Source: Phil1 sp964487565
Lineage (GTDB): Bacteria > Bacillota > Clostridia > Christensenellales > CAG-138
Reading direction: 5' to 3'
Length of the DNA: 64,000 nucleotides
Assembly: GCA_964487565.1 (NCBI GenBank)
Contig: CAZARN010000002.1
Coordinates: forward strand, 159,325 to 223,324
Shown in pieces: positions 17,876 to 27,102 of this stretch (positions are counted from its first letter, which is position 1; every line of letters begins with the position of its first letter). The notes under the pieces are model-generated. The model was not told the DNA's origin and made no database searches. It worked only from the letters and a program-made list of their open reading frames with translations. The position numbers and the translations under genes were made by a program.

Positions 17876-18934
17876 ATGAAAACAAAACTCGCACTTCTCC
17901 TTGTCCTTCTGATGGTCGCATCTATGGTCTGCGCAGGCTGCGGCGAAAGCGCGGATGTCGTGACCATAAACGTGCTCAACTGGGGCGACTATATCGATGA
18001 GGATCTCATCGGGCAGTTCACCGAGGAAACAGGCATAAAGGTAAAATACACCACCATGGCCAACAACGAGGAAATGCTCGTCAAGCTCCAGTCCCCGGAC
18101 TGCATATACGACGTGTGCTTCCCTTCCGACTATATAATTGAAAAGCTCGTGGGGCAGAATCTTCTGCATGAGCTTGACAAGAACAACATCCCTAATATGG
18201 AAAACATCGACGAACGCTTCCTCAATCTGTCCTTCGATCCCGACAACAAGTACAGCGTGCCTTACATGTGGGGTACCGTCGGCATACTGTATAACACCAC
18301 CATGGTGACGGAGCCTGTGACGAGCTGGTCGATCCTCTGGGATGAGAAATACTCCCAGCAGATATTCATGTATGACAGCATCCGCGACACCATAGGCGTG
18401 GCGCTCTTATACCTCGGCAGATCCATCAACACCCGCGACGAAGCCGATATCGCCGCCGCCCGCGACGCGCTCATCGCGCAGAAGCCGCTCGTGCTTGCGT
18501 ATCTCGGCGACAACATAAAGGAGAGCATGATAAACGGCGAAGGCGCGCTTGCCGTGGTTTATTCAGGCGACGCGATTTGGTGCATGGATCCCGAGGAGGG
18601 CAATCCCGATCTTGCGTTCGCCGTGCCTGATGAAGGCAGCAACGTCTGGTTTGACAACGTGGTCATCCCGGCGACAAGCCAGCACACCGCGGAAGCCGAG
18701 GCGTTCATCAACTTCCTCTGCGATGCTGAGGTTGCCAAGGCCAACACCGAATACATCGGCTATTCAACGCCCAACAAGGCCGCCATGGCGCTGCTTGACG
18801 CATCCTATACCGAAAACGAGACCTACAATCCCCCGCAGGCGGTGCTTGACCGCTGCGAGATATTCCATGATCTCGGCGATTTCATCAACGTTTACAACGA
18901 CGCCTGGAGCGATATAAAGCTGCACGTCGACTGA
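17876..18934 (+). CDS. potD: Spermidine/putrescine-binding lipoprotein PotD
   Basis: A 352-residue extracellular solute-binding protein of the PotD/PotF family. The signal peptide ends in lipobox VCAGC (residues 18-22), so it is tethered to the outer face of the membrane. LNWGDYIDEDLI near residue 35 and a conserved WGTVGILYNT near 132 are typical of the family. A dense terminator follows, closing the regulator-potABCD operon. Confidence 0.92.
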   Translation: MKTKLALLLVLLMVASMVCAGCGESADVVTINVLNWGDYIDEDLIGQFTEETGIKVKYTTMANNEEMLVKLQSPDCIYDVCFPSDYIIEKLVGQNLLHELDKNNIPNMENIDERFLNLSFDPDNKYSVPYMWGTVGILYNTTMVTEPVTSWSILWDEKYSQQIFMYDSIRDTIGVALLYLGRSINTRDEADIAAARDALIAQKPLVLAYLGDNIKESMINGEGALAVVYSGDAIWCMDPEEGNPDLAFAVPDEGSNVWFDNVVIPATSQHTAEAEAFINFLCDAEVAKANTEYIGYSTPNKAAMALLDASYTENETYNPPQAVLDRCEIFHDLGDFINVYNDAWSDIKLHVD

Positions 18935-18949
18935 AGCTCATCCGATCAA

Positions 18950-18990
18950 AAAGCTCTGCGCCTCATTTGCGGCGCAGAGCTTTATTGTTT
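18950..18990. terminator. Bidirectional terminator between potD and pckA
   Basis: A perfect 13-bp stem (18950-18962 with 18971-18983), 8-nt loop. It is followed by TTTATTGTTTT on the plus strand and by a T run on the minus strand, so it can serve both convergent genes. Confidence 0.88.
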
Positions 18991-19008
18991 TATTTATCAG
19001 TGTTCAGT

Positions 19009-20586
19009 TCACTCGCCCCTGGGGCCTGCGGATACGATGTTTGCCGGCATGTTGGAATACTTTTTGAAGTTCTTCACGAAACGCGCCGCAAGATCCCTTG
19101 CCGTCGCTTCGTATTCCGCCTTGTCCTTCCACAGCGCGCGCTGGGAGAGGAACTCATCGGGCACGTTGGGGCAGGTCTTGGGCACCATCACGTTGAAGAA
19201 CGGATCAAGCTCGAATTCAGCCTTTTCCAGCTCCCCGTTTAGCGCCGCCGTGACCATCGCGCGGGTATACCTGAGCTTCATGCGGAAGCCCGTGCCGTAT
19301 TTGCCGCCGGCCCAGCCTGTGTTGACGAGATACACGTTCGTGTCATGCGCCGTTATGCGTTCGCCGAGCATATTGGCATACACCGACGGATGCAACGGCA
19401 GGAAGGGCGCGCCAAAGCAGGTTGAGAAGGTGGTCTGCGGCTCCACGATGCCGCGCTCCGTCCCGGCGAGCTTGGACGTATATCCGGAAACGAAATGATA
19501 CATCGCCTGATCGCGGTTGAGCTTGCTCACCGGCGGCAGCACGCCGAAGGCGTCCGCGGTGAGGAATATCACGGTTTTGGGATGGGAACCGACGCCGGGA
19601 ATGACGCAGTTGGGGATGTAGGTGACGGGATAGCCCACGCGGGTATTCTCCGTGAGGCGCGCATCCGCAAAATCGAGCGTGCGCTCTTCGGGATCCATTA
19701 TCACGTTTTCCACAAGGGAGCCGAACTTGATCGCTTCCCATATCTGCGGCTCGTTTTCGTGCGAAAGGTTGATGCACTTCGCATAGCAGCCGCCCTCGAT
19801 GTTGAATATGCCGCGCTCGCTCCAGCCGTGCTCGTCGTCGCCGATCAGCTTGCGGTTAGGATCCGCGGAAAGGGTGGTCTTGCCGGTGCCCGAAAGGCCG
19901 AAGAAGAGGGCGCTGTCCCCCGCCTCGCCGATATTCGCGGAGCAGTGCATGCTGAACACGCCCTTTTTGGGCAGAAGGTAATTCATCACGGAGAACACGC
20001 TCTTTTTGATCTCGCCCGCGTACTGGCTGCCCGCGATGATGACCGTTTTCTTTACGAAGTTGACGATGATCGCCGCCTCGCTGTGGACGCCGTCAAGCTC
20101 CGGCGTGCATTTGAAGCCCGGCGCCGCGATGATCGTGAAGCCCGGCACGAAGGAAGCAAGCTGTTCCTGCGTCGGACGCACGAGAAGCTGATGTATGAAA
20201 AGGTTCTGGCTTGCAAGCTCGTTCACAACGCGCACGGGCAGATGGTATGTTTCGTCCGCGCCGGCATACCCGTCGAACACGAACAGCTCGCGTCCCTGAA
20301 GATACGCGCTCATGCGGTTGTAGATCGCCTCGTATTTTTCTTCGCTGATGGGGACGTTTATCTTGCCCCAATCGATATCGTCATGTATCGCGGGCGCATC
20401 GACCACATAACGGTCGTCCGGAGAACGGCCTGTATACTTGCCCGTTGTGACGACGAGCGCTCCGCTTTCGCTGAGCGTACCTTCGCCGCGCGCAAGCGCA
20501 AACTCCACGAGTTTCGCCGGCACAAGGTTGCGATAAACCGCCTTTGGAGCAACGATGCCCAGACTCTCGATCTCTTCTTTGAACAT
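19009..20586 (-). CDS. pckA: Phosphoenolpyruvate carboxykinase (ATP)
   Basis: A 525-residue enzyme that interconverts oxaloacetate plus ATP and PEP plus CO2 plus ADP. The ATP-type P-loop GLSGTGKTT is followed by LSADPNRKLIGDDEHGW, whose Asp residues bind the metal. The length matches the bacterial ATP-dependent family. It is a single gene with its own consensus promoter and a good GGAG site. In anaerobic fermenters the enzyme often runs toward oxaloacetate; the direction cannot be told here. Confidence 0.96.
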   Translation of the reverse strand: MFKEEIESLGIVAPKAVYRNLVPAKLVEFALARGEGTLSESGALVVTTGKYTGRSPDDRYVVDAPAIHDDIDWGKINVPISEEKYEAIYNRMSAYLQGRELFVFDGYAGADETYHLPVRVVNELASQNLFIHQLLVRPTQEQLASFVPGFTIIAAPGFKCTPELDGVHSEAAIIVNFVKKTVIIAGSQYAGEIKKSVFSVMNYLLPKKGVFSMHCSANIGEAGDSALFFGLSGTGKTTLSADPNRKLIGDDEHGWSERGIFNIEGGCYAKCINLSHENEPQIWEAIKFGSLVENVIMDPEERTLDFADARLTENTRVGYPVTYIPNCVIPGVGSHPKTVIFLTADAFGVLPPVSKLNRDQAMYHFVSGYTSKLAGTERGIVEPQTTFSTCFGAPFLPLHPSVYANMLGERITAHDTNVYLVNTGWAGGKYGTGFRMKLRYTRAMVTAALNGELEKAEFELDPFFNVMVPKTCPNVPDEFLSQRALWKDKAEYEATARDLAARFVKNFKKYSNMPANIVSAGPRGE

Positions 20587-20642
20587 ATCCTGAACTCCTT
20601 TCGTTATTACAATTTTTAATATGCTGCATTCAAACGCTTCTC

Positions 20643-20671
20643 ATTATATTATTTACGTCCGGTTATTGCAA
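20643..20671 (-). promoter_or_regulatory. Promoter of pckA
   Basis: On the minus strand TTGCAA, a 17-nt spacer, TATAAT. It lies just after the polC stop codon; no terminator is seen between polC and this promoter. Confidence 0.8.
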
Positions 20672-20694
20672 GGGCGCGCCGCCGCCGGCAAATC

Positions 20695-23600
20695 CTACAT
20701 GGTGAAAAGCGTGAGCTGGTTTGATTCGGGCATACCCTCAAAGCAGCCAAGCGCGCGCAGCTTTTCCACAACGCCGCTGTTCGCCTTCGTGCGCGTGCGG
20801 AAATCCTCCACCGATGTGAACGGAGCGCCTTCGCGCGAGGCGCCGATGCCTTCGGCCGCGCTCATGCCCACGCCCGCGATCGATGAAAGCGGCGGGCGCA
20901 GCGCGCCGTCCTCGATGAGGAATTTTGTCGCATGGGATTTATAAAGGTCTATACCGAGAAGCGCGATGCCGCGCCTGTTCATCTCATAAACCACCTCAAG
21001 TATGCTCATCAGATCCTGTTCCTTTTGCTCCGCGGCTTTTCCCTTGGCCGCGATCGCCTTTATGTTTTTGAGCACGCGCTCCTCCCCGCCGGAAGCCGCC
21101 TCCACGTCGAACGCATCCGCGCGCGCGGTGAAATATACCGAATAAAACGCGAGAGGATAATGCACTTTGTAATAAGCCGTACGGAAACTCATCATCACGT
21201 AGGCCGCGGCGTGAGCGCGCGGGAAAAGGTATTTTATCTTGCGCAGCGAATTGACGAACCAATCCGGCGCGTGCAGGTTGGTGAGATTCTGCTCCATTTC
21301 CTCCGTCAGACCCCGTCCCTTCCTCACGCTTTCCATCGTTTTGAAGGATATCGAAGCCTCGCCGCCCATGTTCATTATTGTGTGCATGATGTCCTCGCGC
21401 GTGCATATGACCTCGGACAGGGTGGCGACGCCGCCAAGCACCATGTCCCGCGCATTGCCGAGCCACACATCCGTGCCATGGGAAAGGCCCGAAATGCGCA
21501 GCAGCTCGTCCATCGTCGTCGGCCGCGTTTCCATCAGCATGCCGCGCACGAACGTCGTGCCGAACTCGGGTATCCCTATGCTGCCCACGTCGCAGTCAAG
21601 CGCCTCAAGCGTGGTGCGAAGCGGCGCAACGGAGGAAAATATCTTCATCGTTTCCGGGTCGTCCTGCGGGATTTCCTTCGGATCAAGCCCTGTTATATCC
21701 TCAAACATGCGCATTGCCGTCGGGTCGTCGTGGCCTAGTATGTCAAGCTTGACGAGCCTGTCGTCCATGGCGTGGAAATCGAAATGGGTGGTGATGGTGT
21801 TCTTCTCGCTCTTGTCCGCGGGATATTGTATGGGTGTGAAGTCAAATATCTCATAACCGTCCGGCACGATGATTATTCCGCCCGGATGCTGGCCTGTTGT
21901 GCGCTTCACGCCCTCGCAGCCATGCACGAGGCGGTCCGTCTCGGCGCGCGAGAAGGAGGTATTGTATTGCTCGCAATAGCCCTTCACATAGCCGTAAACC
22001 GTTTTGTCCTTCAGTCCCGATATCGTGCCCGCGCGGAAGGCGTGTCCCGCGCCGAACATCACCTCAACGTATTTATGGGCGGTCGGCTGGTATTCACCCG
22101 AAAAGTTGAGGTCTATATCCGGGGTCTTGTCCCCCTTGAAGCCAAGGAACGCCTCAAACGGTATGGTATAGCCAAGCTTCATGTATTTCGTGCCGCATTC
22201 CGGACAGAATGCGTCCGGCATATCTATCCCGCAGGTGTATTTTTTCAGATCCACATCAAAGTCGCTGTGGCGGCAGTTAGGGCATACATAGTGCGGCTGA
22301 AGGGGGTTCACCTCGGTTATACCCGCCATCGTCGCCACGAACGACGAGCCGACCGACCCTCGCGAACCGACAAGATAGCCGTCCGAATTTGATTTTTTCA
22401 CAAGCATTTCAGCCGAAAGATACAGCGAGGCATAGCCGTTGCCGATTATGGAGTTCAGCTCCTTGTCGAGCCTCGCCTGCACCACCTGCGGCAGCACGTC
22501 CCCGTAGATCTCATGCGCGCGCTTTTCCGCCATGGTCTTGAGCCGCTCGCTCGCGTTTTCAAACTCCGGCGCATATGTGCCTTTTTCGGAGAGGAAAGGC
22601 ATCATGCTCTCGCACATGTCGGCGATGGCGTTCGGATTATCGATCACGATCTCCTCGGCTTTTTCCTGTCCGAGATATGAAAACTCCTCAAGCATCTCAT
22701 CCGTCGTATGGAAATAAAGCGGCGCCTGCTGCTCCGCGTCCTTGAATTCGCGCGCGCTCATAACGATCGCGCGGAATATCGAATCCTCCGGATCCATGAA
22801 ATGCGCGTCGCCCGTGGCGACAACGGGTATTGAAAGCTCCTCGCCCAGCGCGACTATCTCGCGGTTGAGGTCGCGAAGGCCCTCGTCATCGGCGACAAGC
22901 TCGCTTCGCACGAGGAACCCGTTGTTGCCTATCGGCTGCACCTCAAGATAATCGTATTCACGCGCGACAGATACGATCTCCTCATGCGGCTTTTTTTCGA
23001 GCACGGCCCGAAAAAGCTCCCCCGCCTCGCACGCGGAGCCAATGATTATATCCTGTCTGTGGAAGAGCAGAAGGCTCCTTGGTATCTGCGGCACGCCGCG
23101 CAGGTGTTCAAGATGGGCATAGCTTACCATCTTGTAAAGATGCTTGAGGCCGACGGCGGTCTTTGCGATGAGAATAATATGATATGTGCTGCGCTTGCCC
23201 TTGACCTTCTCCTGCGGCACGCAGTCGAAAAGCGGCATCCTTTCGATACCTTGGGCGCGCATCCGCTCACCCGCAGCGACAAAAAGCGATGCGAGCGCTT
23301 CCGCCTGATCCTCCGGCCTTTGCGAGGCAGGCGTTATACCCATCTCCTCAAAGCATTCCTCAGGCGTGTTCGGCGCAATGACTGGCTTCTCGCGGCAAAG
23401 CTCATGGACGAGTATGTCCGCGGCGACGCTCTCCCTCGGGAACGGGATATTGAGCGCCTGCGCCTTTTGATAAAGCGACAGCATATCCTGAGAAGCGTGC
23501 GTGACCGGCACGGCGTCGCCGATGAAATCCTTAAGCGCCGCAAGCGCCTCCGTGGTCGTCGGCGCCTCGCGACAGATATCGTCGTCAAGACCCGCTGCGG

Positions 23601-24966
23601 CGGCGTTATCGCTCACATGCTCGCCCGCGTTCACCGCCGTATAGAAGCGCTCCCTTGCGCCGTCAGGCGAAACCTTCACCCCCGCAAGCGCGAATATGCT
23701 TTCCTCGCGCACGCCCGCGGCCGTAACTGCCGTGATCGCGCAATATGTATGCTCCCCGTCTATAAGGGTGCAGTCGGGCAGAAGATAACCTTCCACGCCC
23801 ATGATTATCTTTATGTCTTTGCCTTTTTTCTTGAGTTTTTTTGCCGCGCTCACCGCAAACGGGAACGCCTGCACGACGCCGTGGTCGGTGATCGCAACAG
23901 CCTTATGCCCCCATCGCGCCGCGGCTTCCACCGCTTTCGCCGCGTCAATAAAGCCGTCCATCGCGCTCATTTTGGTGTGCAGATGCAGCTCCACACGCTT
24001 GCGCGGTGCCGTATCCTCCCTGTGCTCGGCGTCCACGCGGTACATCGAATCCGCAAACACGCAGTAAGAACCCGTAAACTCATCGCGCTGATATTTTCCG
24101 TGCACGACTATCCAGTCCCCCGCGTCCTTTATCTCGTTGAGCCTGTCGATGACATATTTCTCTTTTTCCGAAGGAAAAAGCTTTACAGGCAGCGTATTGC
24201 TCCTGTCCGTGACGTTTATCAGCAGTATGAAACCGCCGTTTTTTCTTTCGCGCACTTCAACGGAGATTATCTCGCCCCGCACGGTCACGGTGCCGCTCTC
24301 CTCATCCACCGCGGCCATCGCGCACGGTTTTGTTGAAACGGGAGTGCCTATGATGATATCCTTCTGCGGCACGCTCTTCTTCACGCGCGCAACGGACGTC
24401 TTTCTCTTTCCTTCGGACGGCCTTACGGGCATGGGCGCGTCATAAAACGGATTGTCTTCGTCGGCGCCGTTCCCGTTTTCGCCATCGGACACACCCGCGG
24501 GCGACTCCGGCGCCGTGATATCTTCATCCGGCATCAGGCGCACCTCGAGCGCGATACCGTAGGTTTCCTTTATGAAATCCGAAAGCCTGCCGGCTCCGTT
24601 ATATGTCTTTGCCGCATGATACAGCTTTTCGGAGATGCGCACCTCCGCGCGCCCGTCCTCGATCCGCCATGCCGCGTTTTTGAGCGAAATGCTCATCAGC
24701 GGTGAAAAATAGCACCAGCTTTCGCGCAGCATATCCGCAAAGGCCGCGTCCTGCATATCGATCGCGCCGCCGTCCGGAACAAGCGAAACCGTGACCTCAC
24801 AGCCCGGTACAGCCTGTGCGAAGCCGGCCTTCAGCTCATCAATACCGCGCGCGGAAATAAGCCCCGTCGCGCTGAGCGCCACCTCGAGCCTTTTTTCGCC
24901 CTTATGCAGTTTTGCGCCCTCAAGCCTTGCGCCGTATGACGCAAGGCCGTATGGATCCTTCGCCAT
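20695..24966 (-). CDS. polC: DNA polymerase III PolC, with degenerate proofreading exonuclease domain
   Basis: A 1423-residue replicase alpha subunit of the Bacillota type. In order: N-terminal domain (1-200), OB fold (about 225-310), first half of the PHP domain (HLHT at 328, ITDHG at 359), a DnaQ-like insertion (about 407-574), rest of PHP (to about 730), palm and fingers. Zinc cysteines are CPNC 895-898 and CPEC 921-924; catalytic aspartates are D950 and D952 in PDIDLNFSGEYQP. The insertion aligns over its length with the epsilon-like domain of B. subtilis PolC as I recall it, but FDVETTG is replaced by ITAVTAAG and the ExoIII HRAIYD by QRPEDQ. Polymerase activity looks intact; proofreading does not. 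Confidence 0.95.
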   Translation of the reverse strand: MAKDPYGLASYGARLEGAKLHKGEKRLEVALSATGLISARGIDELKAGFAQAVPGCEVTVSLVPDGGAIDMQDAAFADMLRESWCYFSPLMSISLKNAAWRIEDGRAEVRISEKLYHAAKTYNGAGRLSDFIKETYGIALEVRLMPDEDITAPESPAGVSDGENGNGADEDNPFYDAPMPVRPSEGKRKTSVARVKKSVPQKDIIIGTPVSTKPCAMAAVDEESGTVTVRGEIISVEVRERKNGGFILLINVTDRSNTLPVKLFPSEKEKYVIDRLNEIKDAGDWIVVHGKYQRDEFTGSYCVFADSMYRVDAEHREDTAPRKRVELHLHTKMSAMDGFIDAAKAVEAAARWGHKAVAITDHGVVQAFPFAVSAAKKLKKKGKDIKIIMGVEGYLLPDCTLIDGEHTYCAITAVTAAGVREESIFALAGVKVSPDGARERFYTAVNAGEHVSDNAAAAGLDDDICREAPTTTEALAALKDFIGDAVPVTHASQDMLSLYQKAQALNIPFPRESVAADILVHELCREKPVIAPNTPEECFEEMGITPASQRPEDQAEALASLFVAAGERMRAQGIERMPLFDCVPQEKVKGKRSTYHIILIAKTAVGLKHLYKMVSYAHLEHLRGVPQIPRSLLLFHRQDIIIGSACEAGELFRAVLEKKPHEEIVSVAREYDYLEVQPIGNNGFLVRSELVADDEGLRDLNREIVALGEELSIPVVATGDAHFMDPEDSIFRAIVMSAREFKDAEQQAPLYFHTTDEMLEEFSYLGQEKAEEIVIDNPNAIADMCESMMPFLSEKGTYAPEFENASERLKTMAEKRAHEIYGDVLPQVVQARLDKELNSIIGNGYASLYLSAEMLVKKSNSDGYLVGSRGSVGSSFVATMAGITEVNPLQPHYVCPNCRHSDFDVDLKKYTCGIDMPDAFCPECGTKYMKLGYTIPFEAFLGFKGDKTPDIDLNFSGEYQPTAHKYVEVMFGAGHAFRAGTISGLKDKTVYGYVKGYCEQYNTSFSRAETDRLVHGCEGVKRTTGQHPGGIIIVPDGYEIFDFTPIQYPADKSEKNTITTHFDFHAMDDRLVKLDILGHDDPTAMRMFEDITGLDPKEIPQDDPETMKIFSSVAPLRTTLEALDCDVGSIGIPEFGTTFVRGMLMETRPTTMDELLRISGLSHGTDVWLGNARDMVLGGVATLSEVICTREDIMHTIMNMGGEASISFKTMESVRKGRGLTEEMEQNLTNLHAPDWFVNSLRKIKYLFPRAHAAAYVMMSFRTAYYKVHYPLAFYSVYFTARADAFDVEAASGGEERVLKNIKAIAAKGKAAEQKEQDLMSILEVVYEMNRRGIALLGIDLYKSHATKFLIEDGALRPPLSSIAGVGMSAAEGIGASREGAPFTSVEDFRTRTKANSGVVEKLRALGCFEGMPESNQLTLFTM

Positions 24967-24983
24967 TGTGCCGTCTCCTTATG

Positions 24984-26045
24984 CTAATCAAGAAGCGCGC
25001 GTATGCGCGCGATGAATTCATCCGCGACGCCCGGAAGCATACCGGTCGCCGTCTGCGCGCCGTGCTCGAATATCACAGCGTTCGTCTCGCCGAAAGCGAT
25101 GCCTATATCGGCTTCCCGCGCCTCGCCCGGGCCGTTGACCGCGCAGCCCATCACCGCCACGCGAAGCGGTTTAACCGCGCCTGCAAATTCCGTTTCCACC
25201 CTTTCGGCAAGCGCGCCGTGCGCGGCTATGTTGCGGCAGCGTCCGCAGGTCGGACAGCTTATCACCTCGACGCCCTCGCGCCGGAGGCCCACCGCCCTCA
25301 ATATTTCAATACCCGCCCGCACCTCCTGCACGGGATCGCCAGTAAGGGATACCCTGATCGTATCGCCGATGCCCTCAAGCAGCAGCGTCCCTATACCGGC
25401 CGCGGATTTCACCACGCCAAACCCGCCGGAGCCCGCCTCCGTCACGCCCACATGCAACGGATAATCGCTCATGCGGCTGAGGAGACGATACGTTTCGACT
25501 GTGACCGGCACGCTCGACGCCTTTGCCGATATCACGATACCACCCTTGAAGCCCTCTTTTTCAAGCAACCTCACATGACCCATCGCGCTTTGCGCAAGCG
25601 CCTCCGCCGTGGGGCCGCCGTATTTTTCAAGCATCGCGCGTTCAAGCGAGCCTGCGTTCACGCCCACCCTGATCGGCACGCCATGCGCCGCCGCGCAGTC
25701 CGCGACCGCGCGCACACGCTGTTCCGAGCCTATATTGCCGGGGTTTATACGCAGCTTGTCCACGCCGTTTTCAATGCACTCTATCGCAAGCTTATGATCA
25801 AAATGTATATCGGCGACTATCGGCGTCTTTATCCGGTCCCGGATATCGCGCACAGCCTCCGCATCCCGCTTGTCAAGCACCGCAAAGCGGATGATATCGC
25901 AGCCCGCGGCGACGAGGCGCTGCATCTGCGCGACCGTCGCGTCGACGTCCGCCGTGCGGGTGTTCGTCATCGACTGCACCGTGACGCGCGCGCCGCCGCC
26001 TATCTGTATGCCGCCCGCGTGTACAGGCCTTGTGTTATTCGCCAT
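24984..26045 (-). CDS. ispG: 4-hydroxy-3-methylbut-2-enyl diphosphate synthase (flavodoxin/ferredoxin)
   Basis: A 353-residue [4Fe-4S] enzyme of the MEP isoprenoid pathway, converting MEcPP to HMBPP. The TIM-barrel part starts with VTVQSMTNT; the cluster cysteines are in SCPTCGRC and GCAVNGPGE near the C-terminus. The start MANNTRPV was chosen over an in-frame start 54 nt upstream that would run into rseP. It follows rseP by 4 nt; dxr, another MEP gene, lies two genes upstream in the same operon. Confidence 0.94.
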   Translation of the reverse strand: MANNTRPVHAGGIQIGGGARVTVQSMTNTRTADVDATVAQMQRLVAAGCDIIRFAVLDKRDAEAVRDIRDRIKTPIVADIHFDHKLAIECIENGVDKLRINPGNIGSEQRVRAVADCAAAHGVPIRVGVNAGSLERAMLEKYGGPTAEALAQSAMGHVRLLEKEGFKGGIVISAKASSVPVTVETYRLLSRMSDYPLHVGVTEAGSGGFGVVKSAAGIGTLLLEGIGDTIRVSLTGDPVQEVRAGIEILRAVGLRREGVEVISCPTCGRCRNIAAHGALAERVETEFAGAVKPLRVAVMGCAVNGPGEAREADIGIAFGETNAVIFEHGAQTATGMLPGVADEFIARIRALLD

Positions 26046-26049
26046 TCCT

Positions 26050-27102
26050 TCAGCCCCCGAACAGACTTGACACGTCCCCGATGGTAAGATACACCACAAG
26101 TCCGAGGAGCAATATTATGCCCACCAGATGCACGATGCCCTCCTTTTCGGGCGGGATGGGTTTGCGCCTTATCGCCTCGATCGCAACGAACACCAGCCTT
26201 CCGCCGTCAAGCGCCGGCAGAGGCAGCAGGTTGAAAAGGCCGAGGTTGGCGCTGATGAGCACCGCGATCTCGAGCACCTGTTCGATGCCGGCCGTCACCG
26301 CGTCCTTTATTAGCACCACTATGCCCACGGGCCCGACAACATCGCCCTGTTGGACCTCGCCGCGGAAGAGCATACCGAAAAAGTTGAACAGGCTCTTTAC
26401 CATTTCCCATATATACTGGAACGAGTATCCTATCGCCGGGAAAAGGCCGAGCTTCTGCCTGATGGGTATCGCGCCGATCTGCACGCCCATGAGGTTGCGG
26501 CCTTCTGTTTCGTTATAAATATCGTGCACGGCTATATCGAGCGTCTGCCCGTCGCGTTCAACGCTTATCACGCATTCGTCGCTGTTTGCGGCCTTGATAA
26601 GTTCCGTCACGGAGTTGAGCTGATCGTATTGGGTGAGCGGCTTCCCGTCCACGGCCGTTATCACGTCGCCGGGCAGCAGGCCCGCTTCCTCCGCGGGCGA
26701 ATTTTCAAATGAAAAGCTATCTATCGTGGGCGTGTAATCAACGATAACGCCTATGGCCATAAGCACCACCACCGCAAGCACGATAGCCGTGAGTATGTTC
26801 ATGAACGCGCCCGAAACGAGCACTATCGCCCTTTTCCACGGTTTTTGGCTGCCAAAGGCAAGCCCGTCGCCGGTTTCTTCATCCTCGCCGTAAAACCTGC
26901 ACATGCCGCCGACCGGGAATGCGCGCAGGGCATATGTTATCCCGTTTTTTTCCTTTTTCAATATTGCGGGACCCATGCCGACGGAAAACTCCACAATGCC
27001 AAAGCCCAGCAGCCGCCCCGCCGTGTAATGCCCAAGCTCGTGCAGCGTGACGAATACGGACAGTATGACAAGCGCGATTATCACATAAAGTACAGTGCTC
27101 AA
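26050..27102 (-). CDS. rseP: RIP metalloprotease RseP (site-2 protease)
   Basis: A 350-residue intramembrane zinc protease. HELGH at residues 21-25 in the first helix gives two zinc ligands and the catalytic Glu; LDGGR near residue 296 gives the third ligand region. A single PDZ domain (about 120-200, with EEAGLLPGDVI) lies between. It cleaves anti-sigma factors or signal-peptide remnants within the membrane. It starts at TTG, which overlaps the dxr stop as TTGA. Confidence 0.93.
   Translation of the reverse strand: MSTVLYVIIALVILSVFVTLHELGHYTAGRLLGFGIVEFSVGMGPAILKKEKNGITYALRAFPVGGMCRFYGEDEETGDGLAFGSQKPWKRAIVLVSGAFMNILTAIVLAVVVLMAIGVIVDYTPTIDSFSFENSPAEEAGLLPGDVITAVDGKPLTQYDQLNSVTELIKAANSDECVISVERDGQTLDIAVHDIYNETEGRNLMGVQIGAIPIRQKLGLFPAIGYSFQYIWEMVKSLFNFFGMLFRGEVQQGDVVGPVGIVVLIKDAVTAGIEQVLEIAVLISANLGLFNLLPLPALDGGRLVFVAIEAIRRKPIPPEKEGIVHLVGIILLLGLVVYLTIGDVSSLFGG

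Noticed and set aside
22984..24336. Plus-strand open frame of 450 codons inside polC
   Set aside because: It is antisense to polC, Arg/His-rich and without a ribosome binding site. It spans the decayed exonuclease domain, so I checked whether it could be a new overlapping gene, but saw no sign of one.
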